64,000 bases of DNA from Stereum hirsutum FP-91666 SS1. Lineage: Eukaryota; Basidiomycota; Agaricomycetes; Russulales; Stereaceae. Numbering within the stretch: the stretch's first letter is position 1; every line of letters begins with the position of its first letter. Under the pieces are notes generated by a model. The model worked only from the letters and a program-made list of their open reading frames with translations, was not told where the DNA came from and searched no databases. Positions 34,501 through 46,633 of this stretch are shown one piece after another. The DNA lies in contig NW_006763141.1 of NCBI RefSeq assembly GCF_000264905.1, positions 930,340-994,339 on the forward strand, written 5' to 3'. Position numbers and translations under genes: made by a program.

Positions 34501-35771
34501 CTTCCACGTCTCCTGCGCTCGCTTCAGCTTCACGTCGCTCGCCCGCGCTTGTCTCGCCGGCACAGAGTCCGAGCTCGGCGACGATCACCGCCACCGCTGC
34601 CGCAGCGAACGAACCACGAGCGAACGCGGGCGCGGGTACGAGGGCGACGAGCGTGAGGAACGGGATCATGGGTGCCATGGGCGTACGTCTGGGTGGCGGT
34701 GGCTCCTCTCCTAATCCCGGTCCCGGGGCCAATCCTACCACGGGCGTAGGATCAGGTCACAACGGAGGACCAGTGCGCGACGGAGGAGGAAACCCAACCC
34801 ACCACCACTCCCTCTCCCCCCTCCCCCTCCTCAAAAACCTCGCGCAGACCGAAAAAGATCGCGAGCGGGAGAGAAGAGAAAGGGCGGAATCGTTGAAGAC
34901 GTTGGTTAGTGGGCCGAATCCGGCTCCGAGTCCGAGGGTGTTGAGCATGAGCGCGCTCGGTGCTTCGGGGGCGGGGGGTCCGATTCCGGTTCATCAGCGT
35001 GTCGGTGGCGCCAGTACGAATGCGAATGCGAATATGAATAGTCGAGGTGGATTGGCGGGTGCTTATGGTGGGGTGAGGGATGGATCGGGATTAGGATTGG
35101 GAGTTGTGGATGAGAGGTCGGATGGGTTGAGGGTACGGGGTGGGAGTGGGAAGGGGATCGCGTCGGTGTCGAGTTTGAGTCTTAGTGCTGGGTACGCGTC
35201 TGGGTCGACGATGGGCTTGGCGGCGAATTCGAAGGGGTCGGAGATGAGTATGCGGGAGAGGTTGAAGGAGAGGAGGAGTGTGGCTGTGTTTGGGAGGAGG
35301 AAGACGGGGAGTGGGGTGGGGATTAGTAGTAGTGATGTTGGGATGGGCTTGGGGCTGGGTGTCGGTGTCGGTGTGGGGAGTGGCGTTGGCGTTGGCGGTA
35401 TGAAGGCTGGGAATGGGAACAATATGAGGGCGAAGAGCGGGAATTTGAGGGGGAAAGGAGGGAGGAGCGGAGCGTTGACGGATTATGAGTATGAGGTTTC
35501 GGAGAGCGAGGCTGAGAGTTCGTGGTGTGTGGATAGGGATCTGAGTATTAGGAGCGGGGTGACGATTCAGAATGATGGGAGGAGTTTTGGGGGGAGGGGG
35601 TGGAGCAGTAGGTATGGTGGGCATGATGGTGTCAATGGGATGGTTGGGGTTGGGGTCAGAGTTGGGGATGTGAGTACGGATGTGGAGGGTGACGGTGGAG
35701 GTGAAGGCGAGAAGGGGATGAGGGTGAGGAGGGTCCCGAGTGCGAGAAGGTTTTTCACGAAGTTTTCGTAA
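31545..35771 (+). CDS. Large Ser/Gly-rich disordered protein of unknown function
   Basis: Exons 31545-33476, 33547-33690 and 33750-35771 give 1,365 residues with consistent phases. The start MSHLPSPPPQAPRRPPTASP follows an in-frame pyrimidine-rich leader. No enzyme domain is visible. Features are Ser/Pro-rich N-terminal half, a possible helix VILQEVEAFQREWVQMFVDM, Asp/Glu-rich patches, an Arg/Glu-rich segment EKDRERERRERAESLKTL, and a Gly-rich region with GLGLGVGVGVGSGVGVGG. It ends RRVPSARRFFTKFS, similar to the end of the protein at 16245-19650, and the gene layout (long, short, long exon) is also similar. The two may be distant paralogues. Function unknown. Confidence 0.75.
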
Positions 35772-36293
35772 GTAGGCGGTGGACATCGACGATTTCCTCC
35801 TGTCTCTGCGTTCATTCGGTTAGTATTCGAATCGTTGAGATAAATTAAAGTAAATCACCTCTGTATATCCTCTCGTATCTTGTTGTAGCCTGTTATCGCA
35901 TTGTAGCCACGTTAAACTTACTCGTACCTGTATTCATAACAATACCATACCTTATACCCGACATTCTTCGTCTCTGTCGAGCCACCAGTGTGTTTCCTTT
36001 AGATATCACATCTTACCGTTGTCTCAGTATGATACGAACTCTTCGATACTTGTACGTTCACCGGTACCTTGCCTCCAATCACTCGCGACAGTTGTGCCCA
36101 ATAAGTATTGGATAACTGCAGCGCAACAAAAACCACGATCGAATCGAATCGAATCAAGAACAACAACAACAAAAGAAGGACGACGACGTTTGACGTTTTA
36201 CACGATAATCCATATACATATACATGCATAGGTACACCCAGACCCTTCTGGAGGGATGATGAAATTGAATGAGAGTGAGCTGTGGAGGTTGGT
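35772..36293. other. Convergent spacer
   Basis: The 3' ends of the Ser/Gly-rich gene and the mitochondrial carrier face each other. The sequence is AT-richer than its surroundings, as expected for untranslated regions. No gene seen. Confidence 0.5.
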
Positions 36294-39200
36294 CTATAGG
36301 TAGGGCGGGCCGAGGGCTATGATCGTAAACAGACAAAATGTCAGCATCATCATCCATCATGGGGAGCAGAACCACGACGAGCCCTTCTCTTCCAAACAGA
36401 ATAGAGAAGAATAGAGCAGGATGGAGGAGAGAGTAGAAAAAATGAAAAGAAGACGAACCCTTCCTAAACAGATCCATCGTGAACTCGACGACGAGCAACA
36501 GGACGCCTCCGCCCGGCGCGAGCCTGAGCACTTTGGGAACGAAGCCTTTGTAGAGCGCAGCCGCGCCTTCTTCGCGGAAGATCGTTACGAGGCTGTTTTG
36601 TGTGTGGGGGGTGGTTCGTTTTGATGTGAGGTGGGCGGGGTGGCGTGAGGTGAGGTGAGGTGAGGTGGGTTGAGTTGGGTGGATGGATGGACGGCGAAGG
36701 TGAGTATGCGGTTGGCGATCGGTAGTTGGCGGGGAATAGGAATACCGGTCCACATCAAGCAGCGAGGAACACAAGTAACCCACCACCAAACATCAACACC
36801 AAAAATAAAACACAATCACAGTAAGTCCACGCCAACCCCGCCACGAAACCGTGAGGAAGAGAAAGGAGGAGGGGACACCCACCCAGGATAAGTCCAGTTA
36901 TACTTCGGGACGACGCCGGGGACTTTGGCCGCTCCTTGGATGCGGGACTTGACGACCTGTATGGCACGAAAATTTTGTATGGTTCAGTACGTGAGGTATT
37001 CGGGCAGTCAAACGTTCAGGCTGGAAGACGTACGTCGAATCTGTGTTCGAAAAAAAGCATGAGCATGAGCGTGCGTGAATCACAGTGAAACAAGTCGGCG
37101 TAGTGATACAAGTCGGCGTAGGGCGTAGGGAGCGGGAGCAGTGGCAGGAGGGAGCAGGAGCAGTGGCAGGAGTAGGGAGCTGGAGTAGAAAGGCAAGGAG
37201 AAAAGAGAAAAGAGACGTACGGAGTATTGATAGCCGTACCGATCAAGCCTCCAACCGAGCCCGAAACAAAATTATTGAAGAGTTCGCCGGAGGGTGTCTA
37301 TCATCACATCGTCGCACCATATGTTAGTAAGCGTGTAAGGCCGCCGTCAGATGAACGGGGATGTTGGGCAAAGTACAGATACGATATAAGAAGGTGTGGA
37401 CGAGAAATGGGCATAGGCAGTTGTGGGCATAGGGTATGGGTATGAACACGGTTCGGAGGTGTAGGGAGAGTAAGTTGGCGGTGAGGAAAGTGAAAATAGG
37501 AACGAAAGAAAGGAAGGGAGAAAAAAAGAAAAGGAAACATACCTCCGCCTTAGGCATCATAGCCCGCACTTGAAAGATCGACCCAAAGTATCCTCCGTTC
37601 CACCAGAAATGTCTTCATGTTCATGACCGAATGCCAAACGCGAACGTATTGCCGAATTCCCAACCCCCACCGTAAAGCGTAAAGCGTAAAAAAAAAAGTA
37701 GAAAGAGGGTCAGAACACGCGCATATATCGGCGTGAGGGTATATTTCCTGGACATTGAGTCGAGGGAGGATGGATTGGGTGGGAGTTGGGGGTTGCGGGG
37801 TGAAGATTGAAGGGTTCGGATCGTACATAGAGAAGGATCGTACACAGAGAATGAAACGAAACCGAAACCGAAACGCACCTCCAAAACGTAGCCTCCATAC
37901 CCGCATACAATCCCAACACGCCGTCCGCCGCTATCACTTTGCGAACTACGTCGATCGGGCCTGCGTACGTGCTTGATTTATCTTGCAGCCTGTATACACA
38001 CGAACGCGGCACAAGCACGATGGTCAGCATCTCCGTCTCTTTGTCTTGCCCATTCTCATCCCACTCCCTTTCTCATCCTCTTCATCCCATTCTCATCCCC
38101 CTCCCTCCCCCTTCTCATCTCCTCTCACCCTCCATTAAAATTTGAGAAAAAAAAACGCACTTAATCTTAACCAACTCAAAAGGCACAACCACAAAGCTCT
38201 CCGTCGCGCCCGCACTACAACCCGTAAGGATGGAAAGGCTCTGCGTCATTTTGGCCTCTGATGAGGAGGAGAGAGAGAGGTAGGTTTTGCCCCAGAATTC
38301 GTTTGCTGCGCTGTTTTTTTGTGTGGGAGGGGTGGTGGTGGTGAAGGGGGGGAGGGGGAAGGGAGGGAGGGGGGAGGGGAGGGGGGGAGGGGAGAGAGGG
38401 ATGGGTGGATGGGGTTTGGGGTGTCGTTCAGGAGGCGAGGAGTGATTATGAGTGCGAACGTAGAATGAGAGGCGGGATGGACGGCGAGGGATGTAGCGTA
38501 GAACGAGAATGAACGTGGACGTGGGCGTGAACATGAGCATAGGTGTATATGACCCTGAATGAGAACATTGGTAGAATGGGCGAACGTACAATTTAGTAGC
38601 CCTCTTCGGCGCCTCGAGCAACAGCGGCGGGACGAGACCTGGATGTCAAAGTTTACGGTTCAAAGTTGATGGTTAGCATTAAGCATTCAACATTCGACGT
38701 TCGAGGTCTATTTGCTCTTCAATATCCGTATGCTCTTCTCTATTCGCCCCGACTCGATGTTGTAAGTTACAAGCCGGAGAAAGCTCGGAACAGAGGGAGA
38801 AACCGCAGGAGAAACAGAGAAACAGAGCTCGGGGAGGGACGCAGGGCGAAAACACACCTCTGTATAATCGTCCGAACCTACGTCACATGGATGAAACAAT
38901 ACGTATTGATGAAGTCAGTCAGTCAGTCAACGGATCATAACCAGAGAACCAGTCAATCAGGAAACCAGGAAATCAGGGTGTTATGATTGGGAGGGTTTCC
39001 GAGGCCGAATGCGCATGACGGGATGATGGGCGAAAACCAAAAGACAAGGGCAAGGGAAGGGAAGGGAAGGGAAGGGAGGAGAAGAGACGACGCACCCCTC
39101 CTGCTTGATGATAGTCTGGAAAGCACCGACCAGTCCCGTCGAGGACTTTCCGGTCTCGAGTTGCATGCGGGTTTTCACCTGCGGATAGCAGTTGTCCATG

Positions 39201-39598
39201 CGTGCGTGCGTGAATTTTTGCGGTTTTATGGTTCAGTGTGTTACGGAGGTAGAGGGGATGGTTTGGAGGTCGGGAGGTCGGGAGGCGTGGTGAGTGGTGA
39301 GTGGGTGAGGGAAGGGAGGGATGCGGGACGTACGACATCTATTGGAAGGAGTCAGTGTTCGGTAGTAGGGACATAATATAAGAGGGCGGAGTAGAACACA
39401 CCGAGTGGATAAAAAGTGAGGATCTCAGAGACACCGGCGATAGCGCCCGCGGTGAACGTCGCAGCGAAAGGCAAGGCTATCCATCATTCATCATTCATCG
39501 CCCAACGACCATAGATGAAAGAAAAAGTCAGCACACGAGCACAAAATACAAGCGAAGGGAGGAGGGAGGAGGGACGCACGTTTCCGTTCCGAAGACAT
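36294..39598 (-). CDS. ODC1: Mitochondrial 2-oxodicarboxylate carrier
   Basis: Carriers of this type exchange 2-oxoadipate and 2-oxoglutarate across the inner mitochondrial membrane, feeding lysine and glutamate synthesis. Fourteen exons on the minus strand (39580-39598, 39402-39476, 39334-39338, 39096-39178, 38858-38877, 38590-38638, 38161-38310, 37879-37989, 37543-37612, 37221-37297, 37034-37040, 36883-36956, 36459-36592, 36294-36316) add up to 298 residues, the normal size. All three carrier signatures Px[DE]xx[KR] are present: PLDVVKTR, PFELVKIK and PFDVVKSR. Other blocks: FAATFTAGAIAGVSEILTFY, LVPPLLLEAPKRATKFAANE, WWNGGYFGSIFQVRA, NNFVSGSVGGLIGTAINTP and GFVPKVLRLAPGGGVLLLVV. Two exons are 5 and 7 nt long and lie exactly in signature motifs one and three. 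Several introns are strongly purine- or pyrimidine-rich. The alternative, a citrate carrier, fits the substrate-region blocks less well. Confidence 0.88.
37034..37040 (-). other. 7-nt microexon in the ODC1 gene
   Basis: Minus-strand reading gives ...CACAG / ATTCGAC / GTACGTC. It completes Pro and adds Phe-Asp of the third signature PFDVVKSR. Phases on both sides agree and the total length closes at 298 codons only if it is included. Confidence 0.75.
38323..38400. repeat. Polypurine (G-rich) tract inside an ODC1 intron
   Basis: On the plus strand this is almost pure G and A with repeated GGGAGGGG units, so the intron RNA is C/T-rich. It could form G-quadruplex or triplex DNA. No coding role. 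Confidence 0.7.
39334..39338 (-). other. 5-nt microexon in the ODC1 gene
   Basis: Minus-strand reading gives ...CCAATAG / ATGTC / GTACGTCC. Joined to the G left over from the previous exon and to GTGAAAACC of the next exon, it codes for D-V-V-K of the first carrier signature PLDVVKTR. Skipping it would remove the conserved Asp and shift the frame. Confidence 0.75.
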
Positions 39599-40495
39599 GT
39601 TTGTCTACTCTATACTTCTTTAGCGTGTTCTACTTCTAGTAACGGCTTCGGAGCGCAACGTGTGAGACGACGGGCACGAAGAGTCTGGAGAGCGAGGGAG
39701 GTGGGGATGATGCTGGTGAGGGTGAAGGAACGGTCGCGTGCGTTATGCGATGTGACGTGCTTTTGCGTCCCGCCTCCGAGTCGAGCGGCCGTTCGAGTAT
39801 TCGTATTTGCTTGCAACAATTCGTACCTCGCCCACTTTTTATTTATGCAAGCGGACTCCGGACCGCTGTATGTACGTTACGGTCTTGTGCTCTCGGTCGG
39901 CCGATGGATGGCGAGGCGCTCGTGAGTCGTTCATCGTTTTGTTCGTTCGAGCGAGAGGAGGAGAGGAGGAAAGCCGAAAGCCGTTGGGTGTTGGTGTTGA
40001 CGAGGGATGAGTGAGGGGGATTCAGATTGTTCGGACGAAGAGCGAAGAGGAAGACTGGGTTTATGTATCGTATTCGTAGCGAGGCTTGGCGGCGACAGTG
40101 CTCGAAACGAGGCGTTCTTGGACGGCGATGTTCTCTTTATGAATGAAATTGTGGGGGCTCCTTGGATCATACTGTGAGAGCTTGGGACGACTTGGTATAT
40201 TCTATGGTTGGTACGCTACGATGTATGGTTTTATTATAAGTTACTACGAACGAAGCAGTAAACATTGAATGTTAACGATTCGTGTGGCCCAAAGTCAAAC
40301 CCCATCACGACCACGTGCCACGCCACGCCACGCCACGCCACGCCACGCCACGCCACGTCGCGTCCCCCACCACTTCAAGTTCACCGTCAATTGCAACCAC
40401 TACACGAAAAGCCATACCCACCAGAGATTGTACTCGCTGCTATAGAGAGTCGTTAGCAGCCTTATAGGCACCGCTAGCCTTCAAAGCTCACCACC
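39599..40495. other. Divergent promoter region between ODC1 and MCD4
   Basis: About 0.9 kb with no supported gene; both flanking genes start here and run apart. It contains the CCACG array listed separately. Confidence 0.5.
40318..40357. repeat. Eight tandem copies of CCACG
   Basis: A perfect 40-base pentanucleotide array about 140 bases upstream of the MCD4 start codon. It may be an ordinary microsatellite, but the place is that of a promoter or 5' untranslated region. Confidence 0.85.
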
Positions 40496-43400
40496 ATGGC
40501 GCCCTCATCCCCACGCAAATACTCAATACCCCGCCTCCTCGCCCTCGGCGTCGCCTTCCACCTCATCTACATCGCCTCCGTCTTCGATTGTTATTTCACC
40601 TCGCCTATCGTGCATGGAATGAAGCCGCATAGAGTCCCGCTTGCGAGGGCGCCTGCGAAGAGGCTTGTGCTTATCGTTGGTTGGTGCTTACCTTCCCTCC
40701 CCTTCTTACCTTCCCTCCCCTCGCCTTCTTCCCTTCCCCCACCCACTTCCCACCTTCCCACTTCCCTCCACCCTCTCCCACACACAAATGGACTCGACGG
40801 TTGACTCTACCCTACCCTGCCTACTATATTCTCCAGGCGACGGCCTCCGCGCCGACTTCCTCTTTCACACAAACGCCACCTCCCTCGTCCCCGACCCCAC
40901 AGTCCCAGAACGCGTAGCACCGTTTCTGAGAGATGTGGTCGAGAGGAGGGGAGCGTGGGGGGTTTCGCATACGAGGGTTCCGACGGAGAGTAGGCCGGGG
41001 CATGTTGCTGTTATTGGTAAGTTTTTTTTTGGTTTTGGTTTTTGGTTTGTGAGGGGGTGGTGGAGGGATGTGGAGAGGGGGGTGGGGGTGGAGAGGGAGA
41101 GGGAGGTGGTTTGTGGCGAGGTGGAGATGGAGGGTTTGGCGAGGAGATAGAGAGGGGGTTGACAAGGTTTATTAACGACCCCGGTATTCTTGTTTTGGAT
41201 CGAAATAGGTGGGATGTACGAGGATGTATCGGCTGTGACCAAGGTTCGTACTCCTTGTCTCGTATACATATACAAGTTGTATTGTACATTACATTGACGA
41301 GACCGTGCTCAAAATAATCATGAATTATGCATTGCGTTGCTTGCGTCGCGTTGACACTAACAGGGCTGGAAAACGAACCCCGTACGTCCCTCCTCTCCCT
41401 CCTCTCTCCCTCTCCCCCCCTCTCTCTCTCCCCCTCCCTACAAATTACCAACACCTTACACACACTCATAACGGACACGCACAGGTCACATTCGACTCCC
41501 TCTTCAACCAATCCTCACACACATTCTCCTTCGGCTCTCCCGATATCCTGCCTATGTTTGCGCATGGAGCGACGCCAGGGAAGGTGAGGACGTGGTGTTA
41601 TGATGAGAGGGATGAGGATTTTACGAAAGGTGGGTTTTTTTGTTTCTCCTCTGAGCTCTGAGTTCTGTGGTACGGATTATACCGTGGAGGGGAGGGTGTG
41701 GAGGGGTGTGTAGGGTGTGATGGTTCTACGTCTACCCGCATGTCGACTATATCCCATACATGCACGCAGCCCCAGCTCCGAGCTCTGAACTCAACGTATC
41801 TATCAATCTCGAACTGACCACCTCCCTCCCTTCCCTCCCTCTCCCCTCCCCTCCCCTCCCCCCTCCCCACCCCAAATCAGACGCAACCTCCCTAGACCTC
41901 TGGGTCCTCTCCCAACTCCGCACCCTCCTCCAAAACGCGACCACCGACGCACGATTGGATAGGGAGTTGAGAGCCGACGGTGTCGTTTTCTTTTTGCATC
42001 TTTTGGGGTTGGATACGACGGGGCATGCGTGGAGGCCTTTTTCGAAGGTGCGTCGAGGTTTCACATTCTCCGTTTTCCTCCCATCTATATCCGAGATGAA
42101 GTCACGTGTCGTGCCATAGCCATAGCCATAGCCGTAGTGTGCCGTGTCATGCTACATTGCTAGACGAGGATGACAGGAAGGCGTGTGGTATGGATCATTC
42201 CGAGTCGCTGATCGAACGTGTGTGTGTGGGGTGTGTGGAAATGGGATATAGGAATACATGAATAACATCCGCGTCGTCGATTCGATCGTCCGACAGACGG
42301 AGGAACTGCTCGAGGAGTTTTATGCAGCGGACGACTTTGAGGGCGAATACACGGCGGCTAAGGGAAAGGGAGCAGGAAAGGGAAAGAGCAGGACGAGTTA
42401 CATATTTACCGCGGATCATGGGATGAGCGTCATTGGGAATCATGGAGATGGGGGTGAGGTTCGGGATTTCATTACTTCCTTCCTTCCTTGTTCCGTTCTC
42501 CCTCATCCATCCTTCTCACTTGACTCCGTTCATTCCTTTCTTCCTTCTCAGCCGCATTTATTTTTATTTCTTATTTTCGCCCTGCTCGGTGCTCGGTGCT
42601 CGTTCTCCTCTTACCATTCACCTTCGTCAATTCACCTCCTTCTCTACCCCCACCGCTCGTTTTTTTGTTCTCAAAATGGCGTAACATAACATCGCAGTCC
42701 TGACGTTCGTTTTATTTTTACTCGTATTCCAGATCCAGATAACACGCGGACCCCGCTCATAGCATGGGGTGCGGGCGTCCGGGGACCTATCCATCTTCCC
42801 TCTCATTCCACCTCCCAAGTCCCCCATGCCAATGAAGTGGATGAATACTCAGCCCCCTGGGCCCTCTCGCACCTGCACCGCCAAGACGTCGAACAAGCAG
42901 ACATAGCGGCACTCATGAGCGCGTTGTTGGGCGTGCCGTGGCCTGTTAATTCGGTCGGGGTGTTGCCGGAGGTTAGGAGGGGGGTGCTTGAGTCGAGGTT
43001 GGGCGATGCGACGAGCGGAGGGGTGGGAGAAGGAGTGGGAGAAGGGGTGGGAGGGTATTTGGATCTGGGGGAAGCGGGGCTCGCGGGTGTGGGGTGGACG
43101 AATGCGAAGGTGTGCGATTTTTTGTTTTTTTGTTGTTTTATGTCCAGTCCGGTCCAGAAGGATGAAGGAGGGGTGTGCTGATAGGTGTGGTGTGTGGTGT
43201 AGGTCATCTTGGAGCATTATCGCGTTAAACATGGTGAGTCTCTTCGACTGCACTACTCTTGTTCAGAGCTGATGGTTAATATTCGGGATGGCTTAGAACT
43301 CAAACGATCGCATGTATTGTTCTATAAACCATACAAGCCGCTCTCCTCTCCCTCTTTCCCGCCTCCCTCTCCGCTCTCGCCCTCGTCATCCCCACCCTCG

Positions 43401-46400
43401 TCCTCATCCTCGTCGCAACCAGGCGAACCCCACCTCCTAGAAATCGAACGGCTCATCGAAGCGGGCGAGTTCATGCAGAGCAGACGAAAAAGCGCGGAGT
43501 TGATCGAGTTGGCGTTGGAGGGGATACGGTATTTGGAGACGTGCGTAAGCTGTTTTTTTCTCTTTTATTGTCCTCTTTTCTACGTCAGACTATGCACGAT
43601 TTCTTTCCGCGCGTGATACTCCGAATGTCAACTTCTAATCTACGCAAAACATACGTCGCTCGTCCCTGACCGGCTTTTATTCCTCTCTTACCTATATATC
43701 TATCCACGCTATCGACCATTGACAGTCCCGCTGACCTGCGTATGGTGTGTGGTGTGTAGGTACGACCGGACGCTCATAAGGACGATGGTCAGTTTCGCGT
43801 ATACGGGCTGGATGGCGTTCGCCGCGCTTTTCATCCTTGCGCCGAGGGGTTCATCGTCATCGTCTTCTACCCCTTCACGATCCCCTGTTGCCGCGACGAC
43901 CACAACACGGTCATCGAAAGCAGAACCGTCATCTACCGACCTTTCAATATCCCCGCAACCTTCCTCAACCACCTCTATCTCCCCAGAACCCTCGTCGACC
44001 CCAATATCCACCTCCACCCTCCTCTCCTCCGCGGTCCTAACCGCCTTCTGGGCCCTGTTCGCGATGCAGAAAAGTCCGTGGACATTCTATATTTACGTTG
44101 CCTTTCCGGTTTATTTCTGGGGATGTGTCATTGGCGAGGTTTGGGCGTTTTCGGGCGGGCGGGTGGGTGGGGCGAGGACGGCAGAAAAGGAGAAGGAAGG
44201 GACGGGGAAGGAAGCGACAAGGATGGGTGGGGTACGAGGTGGAGATGTGGTGCGGTGGGTGGCTGGGATTATCGGCGTGGCCGTTTCGTTGCAAAGCATG
44301 GTCGTGAGTTCCCCTTCCTCCTCTTCCTTCCCCTTTTCTTTCCCATCTTCCACTGCAAATTCATACTCACCCTCCCCGACAGTACGGCTACACCCACCGC
44401 GAGATCTGGTCCCTCGGCTTCCTCGTCATCGGCGTCCTATGGCCTTTATTGTCCTGGCCCCGCACAATGTGGACGACGACGACGCGGAAGAGAGTGTTGG
44501 GTGCGGCGTGGATGGGCGCGTGTGTGCTGACGGGGGTGTTTCCGCTGTTGAGAGTCGATCCGAGGGAGGGCTTGGGGGCTATGTGCGTTTCTTTTCTTTT
44601 CCGCTTCTTTCTTTTCCTCTTGTCCCTCTTCCTTTTCCTCAGACATCGTCTCTTATCTTTATATGACGCTGATGGTTTGTGATGTGTGATGCGGGATGAC
44701 GATGGTGGATATAGAATGAGCGGCGGGATATGCATGTTGCTGGCATATCTGATATGTGCGATATTCGTGCTCCCTAGGACGGGTCGCCCGAATGTGGAGA
44801 CGAGGAGTTTATTGGATTTTCAGGTCTGTCGTCTTCTTCAAGTTGTCCTATCCTACCTCGCTCGTCCCTATGACTCCCTTTACCTTTCGTTGTCCCCCCA
44901 TGACTTCCATTCCCCCCTTGCCTTTCGTTGTCTTCCCGGAGCCCTCGTCCTCCCATCCCATCCTGCCTATTGTACTGACGGATCGACGCGACGCGACAGT
45001 TGGTCCTCTTGCTGGCGAGCATGGCGGTGACGGCGAGTTCGGTGAGGAATTTGAGGGCGAAGAGAGGATTGCCGGTTACGAATCAGTTGAGTGGGTGGAT
45101 CGTGTTGGGTGCGTTGCCACTCCCCTTTCCCCTACTGCTCTATTGCCCTAATTCCTTGCTAACTCCCTTCTTGAACTGACCTCCACGGGCGAAACGAACA
45201 GCCACCTCGCTCCTCTACCCGCCCGTACGCTTCCTCACCGGCAACCGCACCGGCACCCACATCTCCGCCGAATGCAAACTCCTGATCTATTTCCTCACGT
45301 TTTGTCCGCTCTTCGTGTTGTTGAGTATAAGAGCGGAGGGCCTATTCTATGTCTGTTTTTGTGTGGTCTTGGGGCTTTGGGTGGCCGTTGAGGATTGTCT
45401 TCGGAAGGATAATGATGGTGGTGTGGGTGTGAGTGGAGTCGGGGAGAGCGAGGATGGAAAGGGGGTGAGGACGACGGCTGAGAGGGAGGGAAGGGAAGGG
45501 AAAGGGAAGGGGATGAGGGAGAAGGGTGAGGGTGGGCGTGGGTGGAACCCGATGGGGCTGCGAGGCGACGACGTGCGGATCGCGATGTTTTTCTTGTTTT
45601 TCGTGCAGGTTGGGTTTTTCGGGACTGGGAAGTGAGTTTTTCCTTCCTCTTTCCTCCCTCCCTTCTTCACCGTGGAATTTGAATGTGTTTACTGAATCGT
45701 TGCTGTACGATTATAGTGTAGCGTCAATATCATCGTTCTACCTCGAACCCGTATATCGCCTCGTACCCATCTTCAATCCTTTCCTTATGGCTTCCCTCCT
45801 CGTACGTCTCTCTCCCTTCCCTGCATTGCCACCACTTGAGCTCGAGTGAATGGCATGCGATATACTGATCCTGACACGAAAAACAGATCCTCAAAATCCT
45901 CGCGCCGTACGTGATCCTCTCCGCCGTGTTCGCAACACTAAACGCACGGCTGGGTATGCCGCCGTTCGCGTTGTTCTTGGTCGCGCTTACGATGACGGAT
46001 GGTACGTTCCTTTCCTTTCCTTTCCTTTCATCCCATACCCAACGCCATTACTCCGCCACCACATCGAATTCGACTTCGCAACCATGTCGAAATCCATCAT
46101 AACTAACTAACTGACCGATACTGACTGAAACTAATTGGATGGAACTAATTGGATTGAACTGACCTGACCTGCCTTGAATTGGCGGCCAAATAACACAGGC
46201 ATGACCCTAACCTTCTTCTTCAACGTGACCGACACCGGCTCCTGGCTCGAGATCGGACAGTCCATCTCATATTTCTGTATCACGAGTTTGTTGTTGGTGT
46301 TTTCGGGCGGGATAGCGGCGGCGGGGAGGGTGCTTATGGGGGATAGTTTGGGGTTGGAGGGGGAGGGGGAGGGGGATGTGGTGAGGGATGATAGTGAGAG

Positions 46401-46428
46401 AAGAGGGGGCGAGAAGAGGACAGAGTGA
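40496..46428 (+). CDS. MCD4: GPI ethanolamine phosphate transferase 1
   Basis: MCD4 (PIG-N) adds phosphoethanolamine to the first mannose of the GPI anchor in the ER membrane. The start [20 protein letters not shown] lies at 40496 in context CACCATGG. The first membrane segment leads to SPIVHGM, then [20 protein letters not shown] (metal site, formed across intron 1), the catalytic [60 protein letters not shown] and [18 protein letters not shown], all features of the alkaline-phosphatase-like domain. [15 protein letters not shown] and [19 protein letters not shown] follow. The second half has many hydrophobic segments up to [20 protein letters not shown], and the stop is at 46426-46428. About fifteen or more introns, many with dense pyrimidine or purine runs. 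It looks intact. The acidic Gly/Glu C-terminal tail is species-specific. Confidence 0.93.
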
Positions 46429-46633
46429 TCAGATAGAGGATGGGATGTTATTCTGATGTCGTGGATTGTCTAGTTGCATTATTTATTGCTTTCGTTGTTT
46501 TGTATTGAGGAATTTGAAGGAGCTCGATGCTGGCGAAGAGTGTGGCCCGCTGCTGTGTGGCACCCCTAACCCTGCTCCATGGTTTCCACAACATGACTTG
46601 CTGTTTCGAACGCGTTCACTCACCGCCGCTTTC

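Noticed and set aside
35091..35786. 231-codon minus-strand frame, Pro/Thr-rich
   Set aside because: Antisense of the Gly-rich part of the 31545-35771 gene. G-ending codons on the plus strand leave the other strand open by chance.
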